Assembly (NCBI RefSeq): GCF_900114415.1
Contig: NZ_FOSZ01000003.1
Coordinates: 248,001-312,000 of the forward strand
DNA from: Shimia haliotis
GTDB taxonomy: Bacteria > Pseudomonadota > Alphaproteobacteria > Rhodobacterales > Rhodobacteraceae
Reading direction: 5' to 3'
Length of the DNA: 64,000 nucleotides
The position numbers and the translations under genes are program-made. Positions 53,320-61,772 of this stretch are shown in pieces (the stretch's first letter is position 1; the number at the start of each line of letters is the position of its first letter). The notes under the pieces were generated by a model that did not search any database, had not been told where the DNA came from, and saw only the letters and a program-made list of their open reading frames with translations.

Positions 53320-54414
53320 TCAGTTTCCCAAAGCGGGCAGGGAATAGGGACCAGCGTTTGTGCCCAGCGCCATCATCAGCGTTTCTGTTTCGCGTCCTCT
53401 GAGCGTGGTGCGACCCATTTCCGTGGCAGTGATGTCATCGGGGAGGTCCATATGCGCCAAGGTGTCGGCATCCGTCATCACGCCAACGCCATATGGCTTG
53501 CAGGCGTCTTGCAGACGTTTGGCGGTGTTGATCGTGTCGCCGATGTAAACCACCTGACGTTTCTCGCCGCCGCATTCGCCAACAGCGACGGGACCTGCAG
53601 CCATTCCGATGCGCAGGTTCGGCGCTACGCCGAATTTTTCGAGATACTGCGCGCGGACATCTTCGACTTTTTCAAAGATATCATAGAGACAACGCAGCAC
53701 TCGCGTGTTTTCGGCTTTGCTTCTGACGCGCCAACTGGCAACGACCTCGTCGCCGACATAGTTGTGCACCGTTCCGCCGTTGCGGTGGATAGCAGGATCG
53801 ATGTCGAGAAACAGGCTGGTGACAAATTCGAGGCTGCGTTGATCTCCGAGTTTGTCCGCCATGGCTGTGAAGCCGACAATATCGGCCAGCACAAATATGC
53901 GTTTTTCATTCACCGGTCGGGAGTAGCGGCCCATCAGCAGATGCCGCAGCGTGCGACCGCCCACAAGCCGGCGGGCTTGAAGGGTGAGTTGGATCATCAG
54001 CGCCGTGCCCGAGGCAAAAACAAAATCGCGCATAAACCCGCGCTGCATCCAGTTCTCAAACGTGGCCCATTCCGGACTGAAGACCACGTGGCTGAGCGCC
54101 AGCGCGAGCACCAAATGCCAGGAGGTGATGACAGATCGCAGCAAAAAGGCCGGTACGAATGCCATGGAGCGAAAGGTGCGCTGGACCCGCTTGCGGTGCA
54201 CGGTTAGCTCCAGAAGCGAGACCACAAGGGCCACGAACACGCCCCGGAACGCGCCCCACACCAACAGGAGCCCAGAATAGTTGCGCCCGACAATCTGGGC
54301 CATGATGTAGCCGTAGAACGCCCCTGCCACACCGGCAAAGATGAGAATGAACACCAGCGTAGGCAGGTGTTGTTTCAGGCTTTCAGGGGAGAACGGTTTT
54401 TGCATTGTGCTCAT
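53320..54414 (-). CDS. Membrane-anchored class III adenylate/guanylate cyclase
   Basis: 364 residues. The N-terminal 150 residues have about four hydrophobic segments; the cyclase homology domain covers about 165-345. Metal-binding Asp residues are in VLADIVGFTAM and NYVGDEVVASW; IGDTINTAKRL holds the transition-state Asn and Arg; so the site looks intact, unlike the protein at 37506. Probably makes cAMP in response to a membrane or environmental cue. No effector gene is adjacent. Start at ATG 54414; another ATG is three codons inside. Confidence 0.88.
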   Translation of the reverse strand: MSTMQKPFSPESLKQHLPTLVFILIFAGVAGAFYGYIMAQIVGRNYSGLLLVWGAFRGVFVALVVSLLELTVHRKRVQRTFRSMAFVPAFLLRSVITSWHLVLALALSHVVFSPEWATFENWMQRGFMRDFVFASGTALMIQLTLQARRLVGGRTLRHLLMGRYSRPVNEKRIFVLADIVGFTAMADKLGDQRSLEFVTSLFLDIDPAIHRNGGTVHNYVGDEVVASWRVRSKAENTRVLRCLYDIFEKVEDVRAQYLEKFGVAPNLRIGMAAGPVAVGECGGEKRQVVYIGDTINTAKRLQDACKPYGVGVMTDADTLAHMDLPDDITATEMGRTTLRGRETETLMMALGTNAGPYSLPALGN

Positions 54415-54473
54415 GTGGGGCGTGCCGAAGGTATCTCAAGCTTTATACGCGGAATTTTTGTATTTCCGTCGCT

Positions 54474-54510
54474 GGCAAAAACAAACCCCCGAAGCAGATG
54501 CAACGGGGGT
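54474..54510 (-). terminator. Rho-independent terminator of rpsU
   Basis: On the minus strand a 7-bp stem ACCCCCG / CGGGGGT (plus positions 54504-54510 and 54485-54491) with a 12-base loop, followed by TTTGTTTTTG. Confidence 0.8.
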
Positions 54511-54546
54511 CGTTTATTCTTGTGTCCAAAGCTGGCGGGAAGTTGC

Positions 54547-54753
54547 TTAGAGCAAACCCTCGCGCTGGAGCTTCTTACGCGCCAATTTACGGGCACGGCG
54601 GATCGCTTCAGCTTTTTCGCGCGCTTTTTTCTCGGACGGCTTTTCGAAATGTTGCTTGAGCTTCATTTCGCGGAAGACGCCTTCACGCTGCAGCTTTTTC
54701 TTCAGGGCACGGAGCGCCTGATCGACGTTGTTGTCACGAACACTAACCTGCAT
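54547..54753 (-). CDS. rpsU: 30S ribosomal protein S21
   Basis: 68 residues, strongly basic; [25 protein letters not shown] and [15 protein letters not shown] are typical of the alphaproteobacterial form. Component of the small subunit near the mRNA exit platform. Monocistronic with its own terminator; divergent from the COQ9 gene. Confidence 0.96.
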   Translation of the reverse strand: MQVSVRDNNVDQALRALKKKLQREGVFREMKLKQHFEKPSEKKAREKAEAIRRARKLARKKLQREGLL

Positions 54754-54874
54754 GTGGTTTTCACCACCTTTCTAAGTTTGAGTTGCAATGAAATTGCAGG
54801 AAGCCGCCGTATAGCAAGTGGTCCAAAGATTGTCTAGTATGGCTGCAAGTGCAGAATGATGCAGGAGTTCTTCC

Positions 54875-55567
54875 GTGACTGACGCCCCCCAAACCGATCT
54901 GAAAACGCGCCTTCTGGAGGCCGCAGAAACCCATGTGCCCTTTGATGGCTGGTCCGAGGCGGCCTATGCGGCGGCTGTGAGTGACAGTGGCGTGGACCCG
55001 ACGGTGGCGCGGGCGATTTGTCCGCGCGGCGCGGTGGATCTGGCTGTGGCCTATCACAAGCGCGGCGATTCGCAGATGGTTGCCGCGATGACCGAAGGAG
55101 ATCTGGCGGCGATGAAAATCCGCGAGAAGATCACCTTTGCGGTGCGCAAGCGGCTTGAGATTTGCACCGATCGCGAAGTGGTGCGTCGCGGCACAACCCT
55201 GTTCTCCCTGCCACAACACGCCGCGCAGGGTGCGCAGCTGATCTGGGGCACCTGTGATGCGATCTGGAATGCCATCGGCGATACATCCGACGACCTCAAC
55301 TGGTACACCAAGCGCGCGACGTTGAGCGCCGTTTACGGCTCCACAGTGCTTTACTGGCTCGGGGACGAAAGCGAGGGCCAGCAGGCCACGTGGGCGTTTC
55401 TGGACCGGCGCATTGAAAACGTGATGCAATTCGAGAAATCCAAAGCCCAGTTCAACGCCAGCCCCATGGGCAAGCTTATGGCCGCTCCTCTGGAGATGCT
55501 GGGCCGGATCAAGGCGCCGCAAATGCCCCGGGACATGCCTGGGAGCCGGACCCCGCCGCGCAGCTGA
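54875..55567 (+). CDS. COQ9 family protein (ubiquinone biosynthesis)
   Basis: 230 residues. TetR-like helical fold typical of COQ9, with RLLEAAETHVPFDGWSEAA near the start and the family segment WGTCDAIWNAIGDTSDDLNWYTKRATLSAVYGSTVLYWLGD. In eukaryotes COQ9 binds lipid and helps COQ7 hydroxylate quinone precursors; the bacterial member is likely similar. GTG start with AGGAG nearby. Divergent from rpsU, an arrangement frequent in Rhodobacteraceae. Confidence 0.9.
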   Translation: MTDAPQTDLKTRLLEAAETHVPFDGWSEAAYAAAVSDSGVDPTVARAICPRGAVDLAVAYHKRGDSQMVAAMTEGDLAAMKIREKITFAVRKRLEICTDREVVRRGTTLFSLPQHAAQGAQLIWGTCDAIWNAIGDTSDDLNWYTKRATLSAVYGSTVLYWLGDESEGQQATWAFLDRRIENVMQFEKSKAQFNASPMGKLMAAPLEMLGRIKAPQMPRDMPGSRTPPRS

Positions 55568-55704
55568 CGACAGGTTTTCTTTGGGGCCAAAGGCCAAGAC
55601 GGGCGTCGCCCCTTGCCGCCACGTTGCAGCACCAAAGTCCCTATCCCTTTGGCGCGTGCCGGTGCTACACCTTGGCCAGAGATCACTTTGGCTGAGGACA
55701 GGAC

Positions 55705-56688
55705 ATGAGCAGCATGATGCGCGCGGTGGAGATCACGAAACCCGGACCGGCGGAGGTGCTGGCGCTGACCGAGCGCCCCATCCCGCAGCCAGCGCCGGGC
55801 GAGGTGTTGCTCAAGATTGCTTATGCCGGTGTAAACCGTCCTGATGTGCTGCAACGGGCGGGGCTTTATGCGCCGCCGCCAACTGCGTCGGACCTGCCGG
55901 GGCTTGAGGCATCGGGCACGGTTGTTGCGGTGGGAGCAGGTGTCACGGATTGGGCCGAGGGCGATGAGGTTTGCGCGCTGCTGCCAGGTGGCGGATATGC
56001 GGACTACGCGCTGACCGCTGCGGCGCATTGCTTGCCGGTGCCGCGCGGCATGGGGCTGCGAGAGGCAGCTTGCCTGCCGGAAACCTTTTTCACCGTCTGG
56101 TCGAACGTGTTTCAACGCGGCGGTCTAAAGGCAGGAGAGCGCTTTTTGGTGCATGGTGGTTCCAGCGGGATCGGCACGACGGCGATTCAACTTGCCAGCG
56201 TGTTGGGCGCGCGGGTCTTCGCGACGGCCGGATCGGATGAAAAATGCGCGGCCTGTGTCGCGTTGGGGGCCGAAAAGGCGATCAATTACCGCAGCGAGGA
56301 TTTTGTCGACGTGATGCGCGCCGAAGGCGGGGCCAATCTGATCCTCGACATGGTGGGTGGTGATTATATCAAGCGCAACGTCAAATCCTTGGCGGATGAC
56401 GGGCGGCTGGTTCAAATCGCGTTTTTGCAGGGGCCGCAGGTGGAACTGAACTTTGCGCAGGTCATGATGCGGCGGCTGACGATCACCGGCAGCACCCTGC
56501 GCCCGCAAAGCGATCTGGCCAAGGCCCGCATCGCCCAAAGTCTTGCCGAGAATGTCTGGCCGCTTCTGGACGCGGGACGCGTGGCGCCGGTGATGGACAG
56601 CGAGTTCACCCTGGAAGAGGCCATTCAGGCACATCAGCGGATGGAGAGCAGCGGGCACATCGGCAAGATCGTGATGAAGGTAGGCTGA
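55705..56688 (+). CDS. NAD(P)H-quinone oxidoreductase, MDR superfamily (PIG3-like)
   Basis: 327 residues. GroES-like N-terminal domain (YAGVNRPDVLQRAGLYAPPP, GLEASGTVVAVG) and Rossmann domain with the coenzyme loop VHGGSSGIGTTAIQLASVLGA and INYRSEDFVDVM. No structural or catalytic zinc ligands, so of the zinc-independent quinone reductase type. ATGAGCAGCATGATG offers two starts; the first has AGGACA upstream. Follows COQ9 on the same strand after 137 bases. Confidence 0.9.
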   Translation: MSSMMRAVEITKPGPAEVLALTERPIPQPAPGEVLLKIAYAGVNRPDVLQRAGLYAPPPTASDLPGLEASGTVVAVGAGVTDWAEGDEVCALLPGGGYADYALTAAAHCLPVPRGMGLREAACLPETFFTVWSNVFQRGGLKAGERFLVHGGSSGIGTTAIQLASVLGARVFATAGSDEKCAACVALGAEKAINYRSEDFVDVMRAEGGANLILDMVGGDYIKRNVKSLADDGRLVQIAFLQGPQVELNFAQVMMRRLTITGSTLRPQSDLAKARIAQSLAENVWPLLDAGRVAPVMDSEFTLEEAIQAHQRMESSGHIGKIVMKVG

Positions 56689-56870
56689 AGGCGCGCGGGC
56701 GTATCTGCAAATCCATAAGTAAAGTTATTGTGTCATCACCTTGGCGCAATTCCGCGCGAAGGTCGCCAGCCCGACCTTCCGCTCGTACCTTGTCTGGGAT
56801 ATCAATATCCAAATTCAGCGATGATCGGTGACCACCTTGCGGACACGCTGTCACTCGCAAAGGAGCCGAT

Positions 56871-57302
56871 ATGCCTGTTATCCCGCGCCTACTTACCATC
56901 GCGTTGCTTGCCGCCCCTATGGTGGCCTCCGCGCAATCCGAGGAGGCAGAGCCGTCGGGGCTGTCGATAGAGCTGAATGCAGTTCAAGATGTCGCTGACT
57001 CGTGCCGGCTTTCGTTTTTGGCCAACAATGACACGGGCACAACCATTGAAAAGGCAATCTTTGAAACCGTGATTTTTGATGCTTCCGGCGGTGTGGTGCG
57101 CCTGTCCCTTTTTGATTTTCGGGAGCTGCCTGCAGGACGCCCCCGCGTGCGTCAGTTTGATGTGGCGGGGATGGCGTGCGACTCGCTTTCCCAAATCCTG
57201 ATCAACGGAACAAACAGCTGCATTGCAGATGGCGCTGAAAATAGCCTGTGCAGCGACGGACTTAGGCTCAACAGTCGTACAACGCTAAAGTTACTGGGAT
57301 AA
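56871..57302 (+). CDS. Secreted hypothetical protein heading the TonB operon
   Basis: 143 residues with a clear Sec signal peptide (hydrophobic RLLTIALLAAPMVASAQ, cleavage expected after ASA). The mature part holds four Cys (DSCRL, GMACDS, TNSCIA, NSLCSD) that may form two disulfides, consistent with a periplasmic location. I do not recognise the family. It sits 4 bases before exbB, so it is part of the TonB energy-transduction operon and may be an accessory factor. Confidence 0.78.
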   Translation: MPVIPRLLTIALLAAPMVASAQSEEAEPSGLSIELNAVQDVADSCRLSFLANNDTGTTIEKAIFETVIFDASGGVVRLSLFDFRELPAGRPRVRQFDVAGMACDSLSQILINGTNSCIADGAENSLCSDGLRLNSRTTLKLLG

Positions 57303-57306
57303 GATT

Positions 57307-57951
57307 ATGGACGGTTTGCGCGATGTGGTGGCCTTGGGTGGGCCGGTGGTGGCAATTCTTCTGGTGATGTCGGTTCTGACGTTTGCTGTGACCATCTACA
57401 AATTTTGGCAGTTTGCCGTTTCCGGAGTCGGGCGACACAAAGTGCTGTCCGAAGCGCTCAGCGCGTGGGACGCGGGCGATGCAACCGGTGCCAAACAGCG
57501 CCTTGCGCAAAGTCGCAGTTACCTCGCCCCCTTTATTGACACCGCGATCAACGCGCCGAAGTCGCAGGCCCTGAGCGATCGCTTGGATGCGGAGGCAGGT
57601 TTGGCATTGGCCCGTTTGGAACGGGGGTTCCGCCTGTTGGATACCATCGCTCAATTGGCGCCGCTGCTGGGACTTTTCGGCACCGTTCTGGGCATGATCG
57701 AAGCCTTTCAGCGCCTGCAATCCTCTGGCGCGTCGGTCGATCCTTCCCTGCTTGCCGGAGGCATTTGGGTTGCTCTTGTCACCACCGCGGTCGGCCTTGC
57801 TGTGGCGATGCCGACCTCGATGGTGTTGTCTTGGCTGGAAAGCCGGACAGCGCGGGAGCGGGTGTTTGCGGACAAGGCGTTGCGCACCGTGTTGATGCCG
57901 CAGGGCTCGGCGGCTGCGCCAAGCACAGTCGCGACACAGGATCATGCGTAA
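57307..57951 (+). CDS. exbB: MotA/TolQ/ExbB proton channel protein
   Basis: 214 residues with three membrane helices. One N-terminal helix (VVAILLVMSVLTFAVTIYKF), then the conserved core LDTIAQLAPLLGLFGTVLGMIEAF and GGIWVALVTTAVGLAVAMPTSMVL. Forms the proton channel with ExbD that energises TonB. Overlaps the first ExbD gene by 8 bases. Confidence 0.92.
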   Translation: MDGLRDVVALGGPVVAILLVMSVLTFAVTIYKFWQFAVSGVGRHKVLSEALSAWDAGDATGAKQRLAQSRSYLAPFIDTAINAPKSQALSDRLDAEAGLALARLERGFRLLDTIAQLAPLLGLFGTVLGMIEAFQRLQSSGASVDPSLLAGGIWVALVTTAVGLAVAMPTSMVLSWLESRTARERVFADKALRTVLMPQGSAAAPSTVATQDHA

Positions 57952-58309
57952 CCTCGCGCCCTTCACGCGCCGGCCTTTGGCGCTTACGCCGCTGATCGAC
58001 GTGATCTTCTTGTTGCTTTTGTTCTTCATGCTGACGTCGACGTTTTCCACGTATGGCGAAATCGAGCTCAGCCATGCACGCAAGGGCAGCGGGAGTTCCG
58101 AGGCGACAGTGGAGCGCGCGTTTGTGCAGTTGGGGCAAGAGCGTGTTACCTTGAACGGGCAATCCGTGGCGATGGAAGATGTGATCGCCAAGGTTGAAGA
58201 CGGGCAGCTTTTGGTGAGTTTGGATGAAGGCACAACCGCCCAACGACTTGTGGATTTTCTGCATCTGATGCGGGCTCGAAGTGGGCTCGATGTGTTGGTG
58301 TTGGAGTAA
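57944..58309 (+). CDS. exbD: ExbD/TolR family protein 1
   Basis: 121 residues. One N-terminal membrane helix with the key Asp in LTPLIDVIFLLLLFFML, which carries protons, followed by a periplasmic domain. Overlaps exbB. It is the first of two different ExbD genes. Confidence 0.92.
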   Translation: MRNLAPFTRRPLALTPLIDVIFLLLLFFMLTSTFSTYGEIELSHARKGSGSSEATVERAFVQLGQERVTLNGQSVAMEDVIAKVEDGQLLVSLDEGTTAQRLVDFLHLMRARSGLDVLVLE

Positions 58310-58313
58310 GCTG

Positions 58314-58691
58314 ATGATCCGTCTGGCGCCCCCACGAAAGAAACGGGATTCCACAATTCCACTGATCAACATCGTCTTTCTGATGCTGGTCTTTTTTCTT
58401 ATTGCGGGCACCGTTGCGGCGCCGCTTGATCCTGATCTGAACCTTGTGCAAACCAGTGATCTTGAGGGGCGTGATCCGCCGGATGCCCTTGTATTGCATG
58501 CCGACGGTAACCTCACTTTTCGCGGCAATCCAATGACCCCTGAGGCCTATATTGTGGCAAACGGCACTGGTGCCGCGCGAATTGTGCCGGATCGGGATGT
58601 GTCGGCACTTCGGTTGATGGAGGTTACGGGGGCTTTGCGGCGTGAGGGAGCGACGTCGGTGGTTGTGGTAACAGAGCGGGCGCTGCAGTGA
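58314..58691 (+). CDS. ExbD/TolR family protein 2, Asn at the proton-relay position
   Basis: 125 residues. Same layout as its neighbour, but the membrane helix reads STIPLINIVFLMLVFFLI: the functional Asp (IDVIF in the first copy) is Asn here (INIVF). This copy is therefore unlikely to relay protons itself and may be a structural partner in a hetero-oligomer. Start ATG 4 bases after the first exbD stop; the stop overlaps tonB by 4 bases (GTGA). Confidence 0.9.
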   Translation: MIRLAPPRKKRDSTIPLINIVFLMLVFFLIAGTVAAPLDPDLNLVQTSDLEGRDPPDALVLHADGNLTFRGNPMTPEAYIVANGTGAARIVPDRDVSALRLMEVTGALRREGATSVVVVTERALQ

Positions 58692-59821
58692 TCAGGCGGT
58701 CACTCTTCATCGCGTCTTTTGCGCTGTTGTTCTCACTTTGCGTGCATTTGTTGGGGCTGGGCGTTGTTGTGCGCGTTGAGCGTGCGGCACCGCCGCCGGA
58801 CGGCGCCGGTGATGTGGTCACTTTGAGCAATACATTTGAGGATTTTGCCGAGGTAGAAGACACGCCCGAGGTGCCAGAGCCCGCGCCGGAGCCGGAGCCG
58901 GAGCAGACTGTGGAGCCTGTGACGCCCCCAAGCGACGAGGACATTCCCGACACGGAAGTGCATGTTGAGTCTGACAATCCGCGGGACACGTTTGCGCCGG
59001 ACACCGGAACCGCCCAAATCGTGGAGCCGGTTCCGCTGGCGGGCACACAAAGTGATTTTGTGCCTCAGCCGGATGTCACGGAACCAACGGCCGAGCCGGA
59101 CGACGCCGACCCTGTGCAACCTGTGACCGATGTGCCCGCGCCGCTTGGCACCGAGACGGATATTGCCGACGCGGTGGATCCTGTGGACGCTGAGGCGGCC
59201 GCGGCGCCGGTGGAGCCGGACGTGACCGAGCCGGTAGAGGATGCGGTCGCCTCATTGCCGGAGGCGGATCTATCGCTGACGCCCGTGTCGCCATTGGTCG
59301 ATCCCGACGCTGCGGTCATCGAGGAGCCGGAGTTGGTGGAGCCGATTGAAGACGCGCCGGAGGATCCTGTTGAAGAGACCAAAGAAGCCGAGGAGAAACC
59401 TCTGTTTCCGGGGTGGAAAGACGGGTTTGAAGAGCTGCGCAATCCGACCGAAACTGTGGAATCCCCGCTTGAAACCTATCGGCGAGAGGGGTCTCTCGCC
59501 ACTGTGGGTGGATTTGGAATTCAATCCGGTTCGGCGGCCAACTCCCGCGGGCCGGGCAATTCGGATCGCACCAATTACGCCGGTCGGGTGCTTGTCCACC
59601 TTAACCGGACGCCGCCCGTACATGTCAAAGCGGTTGGATGGGCACGGGTTTATTTTGAGATCAGCGCCAAGGGTGCGCTGAATTGGGTTGAGGTCGTCGA
59701 CAGTTCCGGCAACGCCGACGTCAATCGCGCCGCCCGCGTTCAGATTCAGCGCGGGGCGCCTTTTCCATTACCACCTAACGGCAAATCCCGTCAGCTTTCC
59801 TTCTGGTACCGGTCCGGATAG
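58688..59821 (+). CDS. tonB: Energy transducer TonB with long acidic linker
   Basis: 377 residues. Short cytoplasmic start, one membrane helix (about 7-29), a very long periplasmic linker (about 35-255) rich in Glu, Asp, Pro and Val rather than the usual Pro-Glu/Pro-Lys mix, then the TonB C-terminal domain (about 290-377) with GWARVYFEISAKGALNWVEVV and AARVQIQRGAPFPLPP. It transmits proton-motive force to outer-membrane receptors, none of which is in the window. GTG start coupled to the second ExbD. Confidence 0.88.
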   Translation: MIRRSLFIASFALLFSLCVHLLGLGVVVRVERAAPPPDGAGDVVTLSNTFEDFAEVEDTPEVPEPAPEPEPEQTVEPVTPPSDEDIPDTEVHVESDNPRDTFAPDTGTAQIVEPVPLAGTQSDFVPQPDVTEPTAEPDDADPVQPVTDVPAPLGTETDIADAVDPVDAEAAAAPVEPDVTEPVEDAVASLPEADLSLTPVSPLVDPDAAVIEEPELVEPIEDAPEDPVEETKEAEEKPLFPGWKDGFEELRNPTETVESPLETYRREGSLATVGGFGIQSGSAANSRGPGNSDRTNYAGRVLVHLNRTPPVHVKAVGWARVYFEISAKGALNWVEVVDSSGNADVNRAARVQIQRGAPFPLPPNGKSRQLSFWYRSG

Positions 59822-59844
59822 GGCGCTGTGTTGCAATACGAAGA

Positions 59845-60612
59845 TCAGCGGGTGGCTTCGTGCTCGAACCGTTGTTTTGCGATGGCTTCGTTGTGCAGAA
59901 ATGTCTGGTGATCTGACAGCGCGGCCTCGACGAAGTTGAGGTGCATTTCTACTGCGGCGCGCGCGCCTTCGGGATCGCGGGCTTGCAGGGCGGAATTGAT
60001 GGCGCGGTGCTGTTCCAGAAGTTCATGGCGGGTCGTGCGCTGGCGGAACATGATGGTGCGATTGTAAAAGACACCCTCGCGCAGAAGCTGGTACATGGAC
60101 CGCATCATATGCAGCATGATGACGTTGTGACTGGCCTCGATGATGGCGAGGTGAAAGTCGGCGTCAAGCCGCGCTTCGTCCGCAGGATTGCGCTTGGGGT
60201 GGGCGGCTTCCATTTTGTCAAACACCGCCTGAATGACTTGCAGGTCTGTATCAGATGCCAGTTTGGCAGCGCGCTCTGCGGCGAGGCCTTCCATGTCGCG
60301 GCGGAAGGAAATGTAGTCAAAGACCGCCTCGTCATGGGCGGCGAAGAGTTGCACAAGAGAGTCCGAGAAGGCGCTGCCCAAAACATCGGCGACAAAGATG
60401 CCCGCGCCCGCCTTGGAGGCGAGCAGACCTTTGTCCTGTAGCGAGGAAATGGCTTCGCGCAGGCTGGGACGGGACACGCCGAGGCGTTCGCTGAGTTCGC
60501 GTTCAGCAGGCAGGCGTTCGCCCGGACGTAGGATGCCACGCAGGATCAGGAGTTCGATCTGGCGAACAACTGAGGTGGAGAGTTTTTCGGGGTGGACCTT
60601 TTGAAAGGGCAT
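59845..60612 (-). CDS. FadR/GntR family transcriptional regulator (FCD domain)
   Basis: 255 residues. N-terminal winged helix (LILRGILRPGERLPAERELSERLGVSRPSLREAI, about residues 18-50) and a C-terminal FCD ligand domain with DADFHLAIIEASHN and EQHRAINSALQARDPEGARAAVEMHL carrying the metal-binding His residues. Similar to PdhR/LldR-type regulators of organic-acid use. No target gene adjacent on the same strand. ATG preferred to a TTG five codons upstream. Confidence 0.9.
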   Translation of the reverse strand: MPFQKVHPEKLSTSVVRQIELLILRGILRPGERLPAERELSERLGVSRPSLREAISSLQDKGLLASKAGAGIFVADVLGSAFSDSLVQLFAAHDEAVFDYISFRRDMEGLAAERAAKLASDTDLQVIQAVFDKMEAAHPKRNPADEARLDADFHLAIIEASHNVIMLHMMRSMYQLLREGVFYNRTIMFRQRTTRHELLEQHRAINSALQARDPEGARAAVEMHLNFVEAALSDHQTFLHNEAIAKQRFEHEATR

Positions 60613-60721
60613 GGGGGTCTCGCGCAAAAGTGGTCAAAAGAGTTGACCACATGCGCAGCGAGGGCGCAAGGCGGCTGGTGTTGGTAATGTTGTGTTAACC
60701 ATATGTCCGCAGATTTGAACC

Positions 60722-61117
60722 ATGCGTTTGATATGTGTTGTGTTGATTTTGAGCGGGTGCAATGCGCCCAGCCCGCATTTTCGCGGAGTGGAGGTGTCGC
60801 GTGTGGCTGTGGAGGGCAGCACGTTTGATGTGCGCCACAAGGGACGTCTTGCGGAGGCCATTCGCGTGAATGCGCAATACGCGCCGCGGCTTGGACAGGT
60901 CGGGACACGCGCAGAGATTGCGATGGAGGTGGTCACGGGCTGTGATGTGGTGGAAATTCGCGGAGATGCGGCCAAGGTTACGGGTATTCTGAAATGCGAC
61001 GCAGGGGATGCGCCGCCGCCAGTCCTGTTGACGCTTCGGGAGCAGGATTGCGAGGTGGTGGATGTGTTTATTCCGGCAGGCGGTGCGACGGCTTATCTTG
61101 AGCCGGAGTGTGACTAG
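60722..61117 (+). CDS. Hypothetical lipoprotein
   Basis: 131 residues. Very short signal peptide ending in a lipobox (VLILSGC, Cys at residue 13), so probably lipid-anchored. Mature part has three further Cys (TGCDVVE, LKCDAG, QDCEVV) plus one near the end, and no recognisable domain. Stop overlaps that of the convergent acetyltransferase by 4 bases. Confidence 0.68.
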   Translation: MRLICVVLILSGCNAPSPHFRGVEVSRVAVEGSTFDVRHKGRLAEAIRVNAQYAPRLGQVGTRAEIAMEVVTGCDVVEIRGDAAKVTGILKCDAGDAPPPVLLTLREQDCEVVDVFIPAGGATAYLEPECD

Positions 61118-61572
61118 GTCAACGTCTTTGACATGAAGATCGAGGCGGGGCTTTCCTCATAATCGCCGAAGGGGCCGCAATCGGCGAATCCATGAGCGTA
61201 GTAAAGGCTGTGGGCCTCTGTCAGGCTGTCTCCGGTTTCCAGTTTGAGCGCTGACAGGTTCAGAGCGCGGGCCTGTTTATCGAGATGCTGCATCAGCCGG
61301 TGGGCGATGCCTTTGCCGCGCGCGTCGGGATCGACAAACATGGACTTGACCTCGCCATAGGCGCCTTTGTCGGCGAGGGCGACACATCCGAGCGTGGTTT
61401 CCCCTTCTTTGGCGACAAAAAAGTGGATGGAGGGAACGCAAAGATCGTCAATCGACAGGAAGTGATTGTCTTCTTCGGAAAACAGGGACTGCATCAGGGC
61501 GTGGCTGGCTTGCAGCAGGCGGGTGGCCTCGGCATCACGCGGGTCGCCGGGCACGACGCGGATTTCAGTCAT
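61114..61572 (-). CDS. GNAT family N-acetyltransferase
   Basis: 152 residues. Acetyl-CoA site VDPDARGKGIAHRLMQHLDKQA preceded by GEVKSMFV, and LKLETGDSLTEAHSLYYAHGFADCGPFGDY at the C-terminal side, the pattern of PhnO/YobR-like small-molecule acetyltransferases. Substrate unknown. ATG chosen with GAGG 7 bases upstream. Confidence 0.88.
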   Translation of the reverse strand: MTEIRVVPGDPRDAEATRLLQASHALMQSLFSEEDNHFLSIDDLCVPSIHFFVAKEGETTLGCVALADKGAYGEVKSMFVDPDARGKGIAHRLMQHLDKQARALNLSALKLETGDSLTEAHSLYYAHGFADCGPFGDYEESPASIFMSKTLT

Positions 61573-61772
61573 GGTGTTTCCTCTTGTCGTCATTGGCCGC
61601 ACTTTGAGAAATCACCATGGCCCTGTCCAGAGTTCGGCACGGCCAGATGGGAAAAACTCCAGCTGTGGCAGACATGTGCTCAGGAAACGGGCGCTTGGAT
61701 TTGCCATATCTGCAGATTTCCGGCATCAGGCGGTCTTTGTTAATCACGCGATGCCCGAGATTGGAAAGCGGT

